NCBI RefSeq assembly: GCF_947179165.1
Contig: NC_077242.1
Span: forward strand, 26,856,097 to 26,920,096
Reading direction: 5' to 3'
DNA: 64,000 nt
DNA from: Solanum dulcamara
Lineage: Eukaryota > Streptophyta > Magnoliopsida > Solanales > Solanaceae
A program made the translations under genes and the position numbers. Of the stretch, positions 1 through 11,512 are shown in pieces (position 1 is the stretch's first letter; each line of letters opens with the position of its first letter). The notes beneath the pieces were generated by a model that saw nothing but the letters and a program-made list of their open reading frames with translations, did no database searches and was not told the DNA's origin.

Positions 1-1496
1 TTAAAAATATGTTTTGGGTGTTGTTATTCTTATATTCTTATTGAGATTCCTTATTTGAATAGATTGTATTGATTTAGATGCCCAACAGAAAGTGAAAGCT
101 CAAGTATTGGGTTGATTGGTTGGTTGTTTGAGGCAAATGTACTTCTTAACCCTTTGTTAAATTTACAGAACCTTATATTACTTATTTATATGTGTTAGGG
201 AGTAATGAGAATTTGTGAAGGGTTTGATAATTATGTTCACTTATTCCTGTCTAATGATGCTAATGATGAGAAATGGGGCATAAAGAGCCAACTTAATGAT
301 ACATTGATGTGCGATGTGTTATGGGTGGTTTAAGCCATTTGGTTGATTCATTATTATTGATGTATCGTGAATGTTTTGATATGAATTATGTATTTTTATG
401 AACATTATCATCTTCTCATTATATATATGAACATGTTTGTTTGCATCAGTTCTATGACACTGTAGTGATGAGATACCTTATGGAAATAATGTGAAATTTG
501 ATAGGGCTTCTTCCTATACCTATGAATTCCATTGGACCTAGAAATAATACATTGGAAGAATCCGTTGGGTCTTCCAATATCAATAGGTTGATTGTTTCTC
601 TCCATGGGTCACACGCTCTATGGAAGATACTATGAGAAATAGGGGACTAGCCACACGCTTCATGGCAGATTCTATGAGAAATAAGGGTTGTCCACATATT
701 TCGTGAAAGGTTATATATGAAGGGTCGGGCCATACATTTCATGGCAAGTTAGATAGACTGATAAGTCCCCCATGGGTCTTGGATTGAGATTCAACGGGTG
801 TGTAATCTTACTATATTGCATTGCATTTCATTCTTGTTCTTCCTATCCATGGGTGATGCTATGTTGTTGAGGTTGTTGAATTATGAAACTTGTGGTAATC
901 TTACTATATGTGTTGAAGTGCGAGTGGTGATTTTCTATATGTGCTTTGTCGTTGTGAATGAAAACTATTTGGTTGGACTATTTTATTTTCTAGAGGTTGT
1001 AGTTTGTGGAGGTTCGGATGGTTTATGATGAAGTACCTGTGTTCTATACATTTTACTTAGAGTTAATCGTTGCTTGCTTAGTACTGTGTTATTTTGTAGT
1101 CACTCCTTTTCCTCTACACTTGTGTAGACTATGAGCCCAAATTGTGGTGATTACTCATTTCTTCTCTTTTGCATCCGAGGCTTCCTTTTGAGAGTTGAGA
1201 GATAGACACTCTTCATCCCGGCAGACATTTCTTCTTCCTTTATTATGTTTTTCTTCTATTCTAGAGACAAGGACATTTAGAATTGTATTTCTTTGAATAT
1301 TTTATAATACTTAGAAGCTTGCACACGGGACAACCAGGTCTTGGGGATGTTTATGAGTTATTCTATCCACAACATTTATGAAATAATGGTCTTATACTCT
1401 ATTTTATTTTTATTTTCTCTAAAATTTTAGGTTTTAGGCTGACCTATCTTGGTGGGATAGGACAGGTACCATCACATCCATATTTTGGTCATGAAA
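1..1496 (+). repeat. Element O, 5' LTR (right-hand part; left end outside window)
   Basis: This is the right-hand part of the LTR of the oldest element. Positions 10-180 match 60070-60249 in O's 3' LTR, sharing the phrase TTTGGGTGTTGTT and the following text. The right edge is placed at 1496, where TGAAA stands in place of the usual TGACA, immediately before a primer-binding site at 1500. The LTR holds a four-copy tandem repeat at 611-770 and no gene; the open frames at 408-605 and 798-1028 have no family features. The left end of the LTR, including its promoter, is outside the window. The family identity is inferred from the gag-pol remnants that follow. Confidence 0.8.
611..770 (+). repeat. 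About 41-bp degenerate tandem repeat in O LTR, four copies
   Basis: Copies begin near 611, 653, 694 and 732. The clearest have the form ACACGCTTCATGGC followed by a TATGAGAAATA phrase, with 38-42 bp spacing. Each copy can form a short stem, for example GCCA/TGGC around 651-666 and GCCAT/ATGGC around 729-745. A related repeat occurs in the B-family LTRs at 11513-11720, 18600-18800 and 32865-33115. Confidence 0.65.
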
Positions 1497-1499
1497 AAA

Positions 1500-1512
1500 T
1501 GGTATAAGAGCC
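1500..1512 (+). other. Element O primer-binding site
   Basis: TGGTATAAGAGCC lies 3 nt after the LTR edge. It matches, with one change, the plant initiator-Met tRNA primer site TGGTATCAGAGCC used by many plant Ty3/gypsy elements. Confidence 0.8.
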
Positions 1513-1705
1513 CTTGGTTCATAGATCTAAAGTGTGTACAATCCAAGTCTAGTAGAGTCTCAAGGATCAGTACAGAGACGTCCGTTGCTTATCTTTGAAA
1601 GGCTATGAAGACTATTATGAATTTCCTTTTGTTCTTTCATTCTTACTGTACGTGGTAACTTTCACTAGTGCTGAGTTGTTTTATGTCCTTTTGATATCGG
1701 CTAGG

Positions 1706-3010
1706 ATGAGAGCTACTACTACTAGCAGAGGAGGGAAGGAAGTTCCTAAGTCTGTTGTTAATACCCCAATTAGAGGTACAAGTAAAGGCCGTGCCCATAG
1801 GGTGGAACCAGTGAGAGGTAGTGGTAGAGGTGCCTCTCTTGAGCTAGAGATTGATATTAGAGAGTACCAGGTTCCTCCAGAGTTTGCTGCTGCACCATTT
1901 CTCTAGGACACCTTACTGAGGGTGTTGGGTGTACTTGAGGCTTTTACTCGAGGGTAGGGTGTGGGGGGAGAGGGATGGGTGGTGCGATAGGTGCACCAAA
2001 GGGTTTTAAATTAGAGTGGGGGCCCAGACCTAGAGCAATATCAGGCTCTAATGGGTTACGGTCAGTTGGACACCCATGAAATAGTGCTGGCTTACTGAGA
2101 GTTGGAGTTTAGGATGCACCTTTACTTGCATTGTCTGAGGTTGAGAAGCGCCGTTATGAGATGTTTAGAAAAATGGACCCACCTCAGTTTTAGGGTAGGA
2201 AGATCGAGGATGCATATGAGTTCCTGATTACTTACCAATAGTTACTTAAGACAGTGAGTCTAGCTGAGTCTCACTATGTTTGTTATGCCTCACTCTAATT
2301 GTGTGGGAAGGATATAGAGTAGACAAGAGTTTACTCAAGATCTTTACTAATGGTATCTCCACAGGTGACTTGGGAGATATTTGCTATTGCCTTCTATGAC
2401 TATTTTTCCCTTGCAGTCTATGAGGGATGAGACCATGTTGAGGTTCGAGAGCCTAAGGAAAGATAGACTTTCTGTTGCTGAGTGTGAGACTCGATTCTAC
2501 AAGTTATCCAAAAATGTCTAGGGTATTACCTTGATAAGGTAGAAAGGACCTATAGATTTGTAAGAAGGTTGTCTTATTTTATTCATGTGGCTGTGTTCAG
2601 ATCCGTCCATGAGGGGGCTTCCTTCTCGTCCATTTTGGGTGCCGCCAAGGAAGCGGAGTTGATGAAGAGAGAAGTTCAGGGACTTTAAAAGGCCTGCAGT
2701 TTGGGTTAGTTTTCTGGAGGTAGAGGATCCTTTAGGCGAGGCGGTCCCTTTTAACGCCATATGCCGGTTCATGTATTCAAGCATGTAAGGGCGGTAATTC
2801 ATATTATGGTCCCTATAATTTGAGAGATAGCTCATAGGGTTCATTATAGAGGTTGGGGCACCGGGCTAGTTATACTAGTCCCTCGGGGTCTTTGCAATAG
2901 TTCTCATACATGAGGGTCTATTATAATTGTGGAGACCCAAATAATCTCTAATAGAAGTGTCCTACTCCGGGTTGAAAAGGGCCCCAACCCAGTTCTTCAG
3001 CTCAAACTAG
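1706..3010 (+). pseudogene. Element O gag (nucleocapsid polyprotein) remnant
   Basis: The probable start codon is ATG at 1706, directly after an AG that looks like a splice acceptor. The first 67 residues are open, ending at a stop near 1904. After that, recognisable gag text continues only across stops and frameshifts: an AESHYV-type segment near 2260, then a FIHVAVF ... EGASF ... AAKEAELM segment at about 2575-2670, typical of plant chromovirus gag. A Gly/Arg/Ser-rich stretch follows (2705-2760). A degenerate zinc knuckle lies near 2920-2970: YNCGDPNN and a later KCP survive, but two stop codons fall between them. Not functional. Confidence 0.75.
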
Positions 3011-3219
3011 GCCACAGGTGCCTTAGGCTAGTGGTCGATGTAGGGCATTGACAGGCAGGAGTGGTCAGACTCCAGTTAGGGTTGCTGGTGGTACTATGGT
3101 TCTGCAAGGCAGAGGTAGAGGGGTGACTTAGACTGAAGGTGGCAGAGGGGCCCAATGTTATTCTTTCTCTAGGAGACCCGAGGCTGAGGCTTCTGATATA
3201 GTTATTACAAGTATCATCC

Positions 3220-3500
3220 CAGTCTACCATTGATTTGCATTTGTGTTATTTGATCTAAGAGCTACATTCTCCTATGTGTCTACCTACTTTGCTTCAGGGT
3301 TTGATTTGATTATTAATCGTATGTCTGTGCCTATTCATATTTCTATACCAGTGGGTGAACCCTTAATGGTGGATCAAGTGTTTCGATCTTGTCTAGTTTG
3401 TTTGGCCAGATATGACACTTGGGTAGACATGACCATGTTAGGGATGATAGATTTTGGTGTCATTTTGGGTATACATTGACTCTCTCCTTATATTCCATTC
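3220..3500 (+). pseudogene. Element O aspartic protease remnant
   Basis: In an otherwise open stretch from 3243 to 3479 the protein reads LFDLRATFSYVS, aligning with the ALLDPGA-type active-site loop of plant gypsy proteases. Here the loop is DLRA. After it come a VGEPLMVDQVFRSC segment and IDFGVILGIH, the counterpart of DVILGMDWL, followed by a stop where W would be. The degenerate loop means it is catalytically dead. It lies between the gag remnant and the reverse transcriptase in normal order. Confidence 0.75.
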
Positions 3501-3689
3501 TTGATTGTTATGTTAAGACTGTGACCTTAGTGATGCTCAGTGTTCTGAGAATAGTGTGAAAGGGTACTACTGGTTCTTACTCTTGTGAGGTTATTTCCTT
3601 TATTCGTTCTTAGAGATCAATTAATAGAGGGTGTTTATTGTACTTAGCTTTTATTCAGGATATTAGTGTTGTGCGCTTTCCATGGAGTC

Positions 3690-4350
3690 TATTCTCATGG
3701 TTCAGGAATTTACATATGTGTTCCCTAGTGACCTTTAGAGTATTCGTCTGGATAGGGACATTGATTTTGCTATTGATTTGGAGCCGAGAAGGAAGCCTAT
3801 TTATATTCCCCCATGTCGTATGATTCCGACAGAGTTGAAGTATCAGTCACAAGATTTTTTGAGAAAGGGGTTCATTCATCCTAGTGTGTCACCTTGGGGT
3901 GTACATATCTTATTTGGGAAGAAGAAGGATTAGTCTATGAGGTTTTATATTGACTATAGACAGTTGAACAAGGTGACTGTAAGAACAAGTATTATTTTCT
4001 ACGCATTGATGATTTGTTTGATCAACTTCACGGGGAGGCATTGTTCTCTAAGATAGACTTGAGGTACATTTATCATCAGTTAAAGAATAGGGCTTTGAAT
4101 ATCGCTAAGACAGTTTTTCAAACCCATTATACCCATTATGAGTTCTTTATAACGTCTTTTGGGGTCAACTAATGCCCTTGCAATATTTATGGAGTTGATG
4201 AATGGGGTGTTTTGCATCTGTTTGAGCTTCTTTATGATTGTATTTATTGATGACATCTTGGTATATTCCTAGAATGATGAGGATCATGTTCACCACTTGA
4301 GGATAGTGCTACAAAAGTTGAGGGAGGAGAAGTTGTATGCAAAATTCTAA
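3690..4350 (+). pseudogene. Element O reverse transcriptase remnant
   Basis: The order of motifs is that of Ty3/gypsy reverse transcriptase. RKGFIHPSVSPWGV is at about 3860-3905. FYIDYRQLNKVTV is at about 3943-3985, with an in-frame stop just before it and a frameshift just after. The GYHQL region is scrambled (4060-4090). The catalytic FIDDILVYS block at about 4238-4276 is intact and is followed directly by a stop. The two Asp residues of the active site survive, but the frame is broken at least five times. RNase H remnants follow. Confidence 0.85.
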
Positions 4351-5060
4351 ACGTATGAGTTCTAGCTTGATTCAGTGGTATTATTTGGGCACGTGGTGTC
4401 CAAAGAGGGTATTAGTATGGATTTGGCCAAGATTAAGACCATCAGAGGTTAGACGAGCCCTACTTCTTCAACTAAGATTCATTTTTTGTGAGGTTAGCCA
4501 ATTATCACATGAGGTTCTTGCTTGGTTTCTTTTCTATGCAACCCTCTTAACTAGATTGACATAGAAGAGTATGTATGTCCATTGGTTTGACAAGTGAGAG
4601 GTGAGCTTCTAAAAGCTCAAGACTTTATTGACCTTGGCTCTTATTTTGACTCTAACCGAGGAGGGTTGTGATGCTTCTGGAGTTGGTTTAGGTGAAGTGT
4701 TGATGCAAAAGGGGAAAATGATTGCTTATGCTTCTAGACAGTATAAGGCCCATGAGAAAAACTATCCTACCTAAGACTTGGAGTTTGTGTCATTGGTCTT
4801 TGTGCTAAAGTTGTGGCCTCATTACTTGTATGGTTTCCATTATGAGGTCTTCACCGATAATATGGGATTTAGTATATATTCAGTTAGAGGGATCTGATCT
4901 TGAGACAACATAGGTGGCTTGAGTTGTTGAAAGACTATGGTATGTCTATTTTGTATCACCTTGGGAAGATCAATGTAGTGGCAGATACTTTAAGTAGGAA
5001 GTCCTCTAGTATGGAGAGCCTTGTCTCGATTCGAGTTGAGGAGAGATTATTGGCTTGAGA
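4351..5060 (+). pseudogene. Element O RT-connection and RNase H remnant
   Basis: This segment covers the connection region and RNase H. Pieces such as the counterpart of VVSKEGI (near 4400), the LTLAL/LTLTE region (about 4630-4670), YASRQYK..HEKNYPT (4725-4775) and YHLGKINVVADTLSRK (about 4955-5000) can be read with repeated frame changes. The ADTLSRK motif marks the end of RNase H. No continuous reading frame longer than 75 codons remains. Confidence 0.7.
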
Positions 5061-5638
5061 TGTTTAGAGGCTGTATAATAGACTTGTTTGGTTGTATATT
5101 TTAGAGGATGGTGGTATTATTGGCTTTGTGGAGGCACGTTCTTTATTGGTTAAGTTGATTAGATAAAGGCAGTTTGAGGATGAGAAGTTGTGTATCATTC
5201 GAGACAGAGTGTTGAGAAGTAAGGCTAAGGAGGCGCTATCGAAGGCAAGATTTGTGTGCCTAAGATGGGTAACTTAACTAGACTAATTTTGGAGGAGGCA
5301 TATTGTTCAAGGTACTCTATTCACCTAGGAGGGGCCAAGATGTACCATGATTTGAGTCAGTATTATTAGTGGTGCGGTATGAAAAAGGACATCATGGTGT
5401 TTGTGGCTAGGTTCTTTAATTTCCAACAGGTCAAGTATGAGCATCAATGACTTGGTGATGTGTCTCAAAGGATGCCCATTCTTACTTAGAAGTGGGAGCG
5501 TATCACCATGGACTTTATGGTGGGTTTCCCTATTATCGTGGGTGGTTATCATTCTATTTGGATTGTTCTTGATAGATTGACCAAGTTTTCCTATTTAATT
5601 CGGATTAAGGTGAAGAATATGACTGAGAAGTTGGCTCA
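5061..5638 (+). pseudogene. Element O integrase, left part (interrupted)
   Basis: After a degenerate zinc-binding region (about 5290-5480, including YHDLSQYYWWCGMKKDI) the catalytic core begins: MDFMVGFP at about 5508, IWIVLDRLTKFSYLI with the first catalytic Asp at about 5570, then VKNMTEKLA up to 5638. It is cut by the array insertion. The last five bases, GCTCA (5634-5638), recur at 58146-58150, where the same reading resumes with AQIYIS. A stop separates the zinc-binding part from the core. Confidence 0.85.
5634..5638 (+). repeat. Target-site duplication GCTCA (left copy) of the 52.5-kb array
   Basis: GCTCA directly precedes the TGTAAGACCC terminus of LTR1 at 5639. The same five bases follow the last LTR end at 58145. 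Five bp is the usual target duplication for Ty3/gypsy integrases. Confidence 0.85.
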
Positions 5639-7880
5639 TGTAAGACCCAGAATTCAAAAGGTTGGAATTAAGAGAAAATCCTCAAAAATGTTGATAGGAA
5701 CCATTTACGACTTACTCTATGAATCATATATGTGCCTATGACTCGTAGAACAACAGGAAGAGGGAGTCTTGGGTATTGATCAAGACCAAATCTTATAAGA
5801 GGTCCTATGAGTCAATATTACAACTTGTAGTTTATTTGACGAGTCATAACACTGACTCGTACCCCTACTTTAGAGGCTCTTAAAATGCAGGTTCTCAGAC
5901 CTATAGGACGACTACAATCGATGATTCGTCGATGTGATTATGAGTCATAGACACGACTTGTAACCAAAGTTCAAAGACTCCAAAATTAGCAGATTTTAAG
6001 GGACATGTAGGATGAGTCCAAATGATGACTCATAATCAAGAAGATGAGCCGTAGAGATGATTCGTTTGTAAACTTCAGAGACTTGAAATTAGGACCTTTT
6101 ATCAAACCTTCATGATGAGTCATCTTGACGATTCATCATCTTTCCTACAATTCATAGGAACCAAGTCATAGGGTCAAATCCTAGTTTTTATGAGAGGTAT
6201 TTATGTCATTTCCTAAGTTAGGTTCAATGAACCTAGACACAATTATGGCTAAGTTCAAGCCTGTATCTACCCAATCCTTTGAAATTTCCGAAATCAATTT
6301 ATCAAATTTCTCCTAAGGCAAGACTTAATTCTATCAAGGATTCTTCTCCAAGCTATAAGCTAGGGTTTCACATTTTCTTCAAGGTTTTTTCTGAATTCTA
6401 AATGATATCAATCAAGGTATGTGGGGATTTATCCATTGGTTTCTTTCACCCATGGAGTTTCAAAGTTTTCTCAAAGTCTCCTTCAATTTTCAGTGGTTTA
6501 TGAACCCTAGTTTCGATGAATTACATTAGGCTAATTTGATTTTATTTTGGATTATCATCAATGATTATTCTAAGCATGTTTTCATATGAATTTTATGATT
6601 TTAAATTGAATTATGAATGCCCATGTATAAAGCTATTTCCAAGTTATGTTTAGGTTAAAGATGATTATCATGAGTTGATTATGAGTTTCAATGATTTTCA
6701 AGGAAAGTTTTATGGTATAAAGTTGAGATCATGAATGAAGTTAAGATGATGATTTTAATTATGAAGTTATGATGATGATTAATTATCATCCAAGATAGGT
6801 ATTATGGTGTGATAAGTAAAATTCTCACACAATCATGATTAAGATGGTGATAAGAACAATTCTCACTGAAGTTATAGATTCCTATGAATCATTAAAATTA
6901 ATGAGCTACTCCTAATATGTTTTGTAAAGATGAATTGATAGGTAGTTACTATCTATCCCTATTATGTTATGATCATGTATTTATGAGTCTATATTGGGAT
7001 ATTGACTAAGCACCGAGAGGGCTTCTAGGTGGGTTTCAGTCCGGTAATGCAGTTAGTTACCCAAGGGAAACCTAGTAGCAACCTAAAGTCCCAAACTACG
7101 TTGCCCACATAGGTTGCCTTCATGTCCTAGATAGTGGATCCACAAATAGCACAGTCGAGTTGAGTTGAGTACTATGATAGAGTATACCCTGGCAAGATAG
7201 CCTTCCCTTTCTTGATGTGGGTTACATCAGATTCTGTGTTATAGCTCACATGGTCTTAAGATATTGGTTAAATTTCTTATCCCACACAAGTTGAATATTC
7301 AGTTATGAGATTTACTATAGAGTTGTATCATGCATTGACCATGAGTTTTCATTCATTTTTAATTGCTTTTATGCTTTGATCATGTTCATTATGTTGGTCA
7401 TGCATCTCATGTCATATTGATCATTCATATCTCACATGCTTAGTACCTTCTATGTACTAACACATATTTTACCTATATTGTCTCACAATGTAAGGGCGGA
7501 CGACGATCATCCGATTCATGGCTAGAGTGCTTTAGGTATCAAGAAGTTTATGAGTCCTCATTCTATCGAGGACATGATTTTCATTCTCATTGCTTACTTG
7601 ACTTTTCTTCATATGATTCAGGTGAGGTAGAAGCTTATCCTAAGCCCCAATCAAAGACTAGAATAGAGGCATGTTTAGATGATTCTTGGGTGTAGTCCAT
7701 TTTGGACACGTATAGAGTATTTTTATCCCTTAGACCCATTCCCTTGAGTTATTTCTTTTGATTATTTCACTATGTTCCTTTACCTTATGTATACAATGTA
7801 TGTTAAGATGGCTTGGTTGGGAACCTTCGTAATCCCGATCACCATGTCATGGATTGGCTATCCTAGTTCGAGTCGTGATA
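5639..7880 (+). repeat. LTR1, A family (5' LTR of the array)
   Basis: It starts TGTAAGACCC and ends GTGATA (TGACA decayed) before a primer-binding site at 7885. The first 500 bp contain repeated ACTCGTA/TACGAGTC-like palindromic motifs. A degraded TATA-like box (near 6253) and an AAG/GTATGT donor-like motif (6416/6417) follow. Further on are the conserved block ATAGCTCACATGGTCTTA (7241-7258) and an imperfect hairpin near 7472-7496. It holds no gene. Confidence 0.85.
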
Positions 7881-8094
7881 AATTTGGTATCAGAGCTCAA
7901 GGGTTAGAATAGTCCTAGGAAATCTAACATACCGCGTTAAGTCTAGTCTTGTTCATTGGTGTGAATCATGCCATATCTATGAATAGGAGGCTACAAAATG
8001 TCATAGGAAAATCTCACCTCTTTCGTAATATATGTCGTGCGGTAGAGTGGTCTCTAACTATTTTTGTCTAACGCTTTTTCTTTATAATTTTTAG
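6417..8094 (+). other. Predicted leader intron of interior A
   Basis: The donor-like sequence is AATCAAG/GTATGT (cut after 6416). The acceptor-like sequence is a T-rich tract ending TTTTTAG at 8094, with CTAAC at 8068-8072 as a possible branch point. Splicing would join the LTR leader to AAA plus the gag ATG at 8098, removing most of the LTR and the primer-binding site. This is a prediction from consensus signals that recur in other families here. Confidence 0.45.
7885..7896 (+). other. Interior A primer-binding site
   Basis: TGGTATCAGAGC, 4 nt after the LTR edge, is an exact match to the usual initiator-Met tRNA primer site. Confidence 0.85.
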
Positions 8095-8097
8095 AAA

Positions 8098-9163
8098 ATG
8101 CCTCCACGAAGATACCCCAATAGAAGAAATGTGGTTGAAGAGGAGTAACAACCTCCAAATGATCCCTTGAATGACAAGTTTCCAATGATGGGTTTCGAGT
8201 AGTCTTTCAAGTACTTTGCCAAGCCGTTATGGCTAATACAATCGTGAGGTGGTTGATCCTATGAAACCAAATGTGGGTATGACAACATCAAGAGTTTGTG
8301 ATTTCATGAGGATGAATCCTCAGGACTTTTGGGGTTTCAATGTGGAAGAGGATCCACAAGAGTTTTTTGATAGCATTCACAAGATTGTGTATATTATGGG
8401 TGTTAGCCCGGTGGATAAGGAGGATTTGGCTACGTATCAGTTCAAGGGTGTTGCCCAAATTTGGTTTAATCAATGGAAAAGTGTGAGGCCTAAGGAGGTA
8501 GATCCCTTGATTTGGGAGGAGTTCATAAGAGTGTTCTTTGATCGCCTTTTTCCATTGGAGTTAAGGGGGGGAAATATACAAGAATTCATCAACCTTAAGA
8601 AAGGTGGTATGAGTGTGAGGGAGTATGCTCTTAAGTTCACCCAATTGTCAAAATACACTCCATTCATGGTTGCCGACTCAAGAGCTCGTATGAGGATGTT
8701 TGTATTGGGTGTATCGGATGTGGTTTCTAAGTAATGTAAGAAGGCCATGTGGATTTAGGAAATGGACATCTCTAGACTTATGAACTTGAAGAACAAATAG
8801 AGAGTGAGAAGCTAAGGGATAAGAATAGGGAGTCCAAGAGGCTAAGGACCAATGCTGGTGACTTCTCTCATGTTAAGTTTAGAAGTGGTGGGTGTCCTCA
8901 TTTTTCACCAATGGTACTCCGAACAAAGATCTTCAAATGCCACTACTCCAAGGTTTGAAAAAGATAGGGTGCCCAACCCTAAGCCTGAAGGAGGTGCTCC
9001 TATTGGCCAAGTTACTCCCGCATGCAAGAACTATGGCAAGAACCACAAGTGTGTGTTTAGAAGGCTTGAATGTGTGCTATCGATGTGGTAAGACGGGTCA
9101 TCATTCTAAGGAATGTAATGTCAAAGATCATTGTCCTCAAGTACAAGTTGCTCAAGGTGCTTA
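8098..9163 (+). pseudogene. Interior A gag remnant
   Basis: The start is ATG at 8098 (MPPRRYPNRRNVVEEE, then a stop). Frame changes lead to the longest gag piece in the window, 8249-8734, 161 residues. It contains FMRMNPQDFWGF, a retrotransposon-gag core with AQIWFNQWK and FFDRLFPLELR, and MSVREYALKFTQLSKY. Past further shifts come a basic linker and two zinc-knuckle-like segments: CKNYGKNHK (near 9020-9050, broken) and a complete CCHC knuckle CYRCGKTGHHSKEC at about 9075-9115. The gag is broken by at least three frameshifts or stops. The same gag type occurs in X, D and F. Confidence 0.85.
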
Positions 9164-9179
9164 AGTGCAACCAAAGGGT

Positions 9180-9600
9180 GGTCAAAGAAATAATCAATTT
9201 TATGTTCTTTATGGTAGGCAGGAGGTGGAGGAGACTCCCGATGTTGTTACCGGTATGTTACGGGTCTTTCACTATGATGTTTATGCCTTACTTGATCCAG
9301 CGCAAATTTGTCTTTTGTTTCTCATTATGTGGTCGTGAGATTTGATGTTAACATCGAAATATTGTTAGAGCCCTTTTTCATTTATACTCTCGTAGGTGAG
9401 TCAGTTGTGGCTAAAAAAGTCTATAGAAGTTGTCCTATTTTGTTTTTTCATAAAGTTATTCTATGTGATCTAGTTGAGCTTGAGATGATCGATTTTAATG
9501 TTATCCTTGGTATGTATTGGCTATATGCATGTTATGCTTCTATTGAATGTAGAACCCGAGTAGTTAAGTTCCAATTCCCTAATGAGCCTGTCCAAGAATG
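9180..9600 (+). pseudogene. Interior A protease remnant
   Basis: The active-site loop can be read as YALLDP at about 9280-9300, where a base is lost and the frame shifts. The downstream part (9308-9601) reads through VRFDVNIEILLEPF, VGESVVAKKVYRSC and IDFNVILGMYWL, the counterpart of VILGMDWL with D changed to Y. The protease is therefore broken in the loop and altered in the second conserved motif. It connects in order to the reverse transcriptase. Confidence 0.8.
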
Positions 9601-9689
9601 AAAGAGTAGTAATTTCATGTTCAAGGGTCAATTCATTTCATCCCTTAAAACTTGGAAAATAATTTTCAAAGGTTGGTTCTACCTTCTAG

Positions 9690-10440
9690 TGAGGGGTAGG
9701 GATGAAAATTCTGAAGCCCCTACTCTACAGTTGGTCTCCATTATAAATGAGTTTTTGGATGTATTTCCCGATGATCTACTCGGAATCCCTCCCACAAGGG
9801 AAATTGACTTTGGCAGACCTTCTTCTGGGTACTCAACCCATCTCTATTCTTCCTTACCGAATGGCTCTGGTGGAACTAAAGGAGTTGAAGGATCAATTGA
9901 AAGACTTGTTACACAAAGGTTTCATTAGACCAAGTATATCCCCATGGGGTGCTCCTATTTTATTTGTTAGAAAGAAGGATAGTTCGCTGTGTGTGTGTAT
10001 TAAATATCGGCAATTGAACAAAATAACCATCCATAAATACTCAATTCCGAGGATAGATGATTTGTTTGACTAATTGTATGGGGATAGTTACTTCTCTAAG
10101 ATTGATCTTCGCTCTGGTTATCACCAACTAAGGGTGAGGGAGTATGATATTCCTAAGAAGATATTTCAAATATGGTATGGCCATTATGAGTTCTTAGTTA
10201 TGTCATTTGGTTTGACCAATGCCAACTCAACATTCACGGACTTGATGAATAGGGTGTTCAAACAACTATACATGATTGTAATTATGTTTATTGATCACAT
10301 TTTGGTTTATTCTCAGAATGAGGAAGAATATGCAAATCATTTGAGGATTGTGTTGCCAACTCTAAGGGACAAGGAATTATTTAACAAATCAATAAGTATG
10401 AGTTTTGGCTAAGGGAGGTGGCTTTTCTTGGTCACATTGT
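9690..10440 (+). pseudogene. Interior A reverse transcriptase remnant
   Basis: [22 protein letters not shown] is followed by [20 protein letters not shown] and a stop at 10071-10073. [35 protein letters not shown] and LMNRVFK follow in the next open stretch (10074-10412). The catalytic motif reads FIDH near 10287-10298 instead of FIDD, so the second active-site Asp is lost. The region ends with a frameshift before [13 protein letters not shown]. Confidence 0.85.
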
Positions 10441-10787
10441 GTCTAGTGAAGGGATTATGGTTGACCATAAGAAGACCGAGGTGGTTAATAATTAGCCAAG
10501 ACCATTGTCCTCTTTAGATATTAGAAGTTTCTTGGGACTAGCCGAATATTATAGACGATTTGTAGGAGGGTTTTCATTGATCTCGTCACCTTTGACTAGG
10601 TTCACCCAAAAGAAAGTGAAGTTTCAATTGTTGGAATATTTTGAGAAGAGTTTCCAAGAGTTGAAAAATCATCTCACTACTGCTCCTATTTTGACATTAC
10701 CGTCTGATGGCTTTGTTGTGTATTGTAATTCTTCAAGAGTTAGTATTGGTTGTGTTTTGATGCAACATGGTAAGGTGATTGCCTATG
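10441..10787 (+). pseudogene. Interior A RNase H, left part (interrupted by element B)
   Basis: The connection region DIRSFLGLAEYYRRFVGGFS and the RNase H start, with SSPLTRFTQKKVKF and [26 protein letters not shown], are open from 10505. The reading stops at the B insertion and resumes at 21181 with [18 protein letters not shown]. The first RNase H Asp (usually YCDAS) is replaced by Asn (YCNSS). Confidence 0.85.
10783..10787 (+). repeat. Target-site duplication CTATG (left) of element B
   Basis: CTATG precedes the B terminus at 10788 and recurs at 21176-21180 directly after B's other terminus. Removing B and one copy restores the RNase H reading in the expected order. Confidence 0.92.
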
Positions 10788-11512
10788 TGTCATGACCCAA
10801 CCTTGGGGGCCGCGATTAGGGTCCGACCTGAACTGCTGTATACGTATCTATCAGTTATAGTCAAGTTAAACCGTGTGTAATGTGATACTATACACAACAA
10901 CCCCAATGGGTTAACAACTTTTTTATATACCTGTAGCCTCTTTAACCTGTATCATAACATAAAAGGGCACGTAAGCCGACAAGGATGCCATAACATAATA
11001 ATATTTATAACACAACATACAGGCATAGCTGAAACAAACTCATCAACAACCCACATACACGTGTCTACAGATCTCTAAAAGTATTAACTGCATCATATGG
11101 TGGGACAGGGCCCCGCCATACCCCTGAATAAACAGAAATATATATCAAATGACCAGTGTTAAAAGTTAGGCTCCAGAACAGTGGAGCACTTCTAACATAG
11201 CTGAGTGGAAATCCTACGCCGATGGATCCCCCAAAATGAACACCTATACCTGCGGGCATGAAATGCAGCCCCCCAGAGAATGGGGGGTTAGTACGATATA
11301 TGTACTGAGTATATAAGCATAACATAACTGAGATAACAACTGAAATAGGAATGCAGGAAACCAAGTATAACATTCAATAGCGTATTGTACCTGCACATTA
11401 CAAAATAAAGTCATGTATACCATTATCACATACCATATCCATCCGACTCAGGGACTCGGTGTTACAAATACATCATCTATCATAATAGGCATGTATATGC
11501 CATTAGCGCTAT

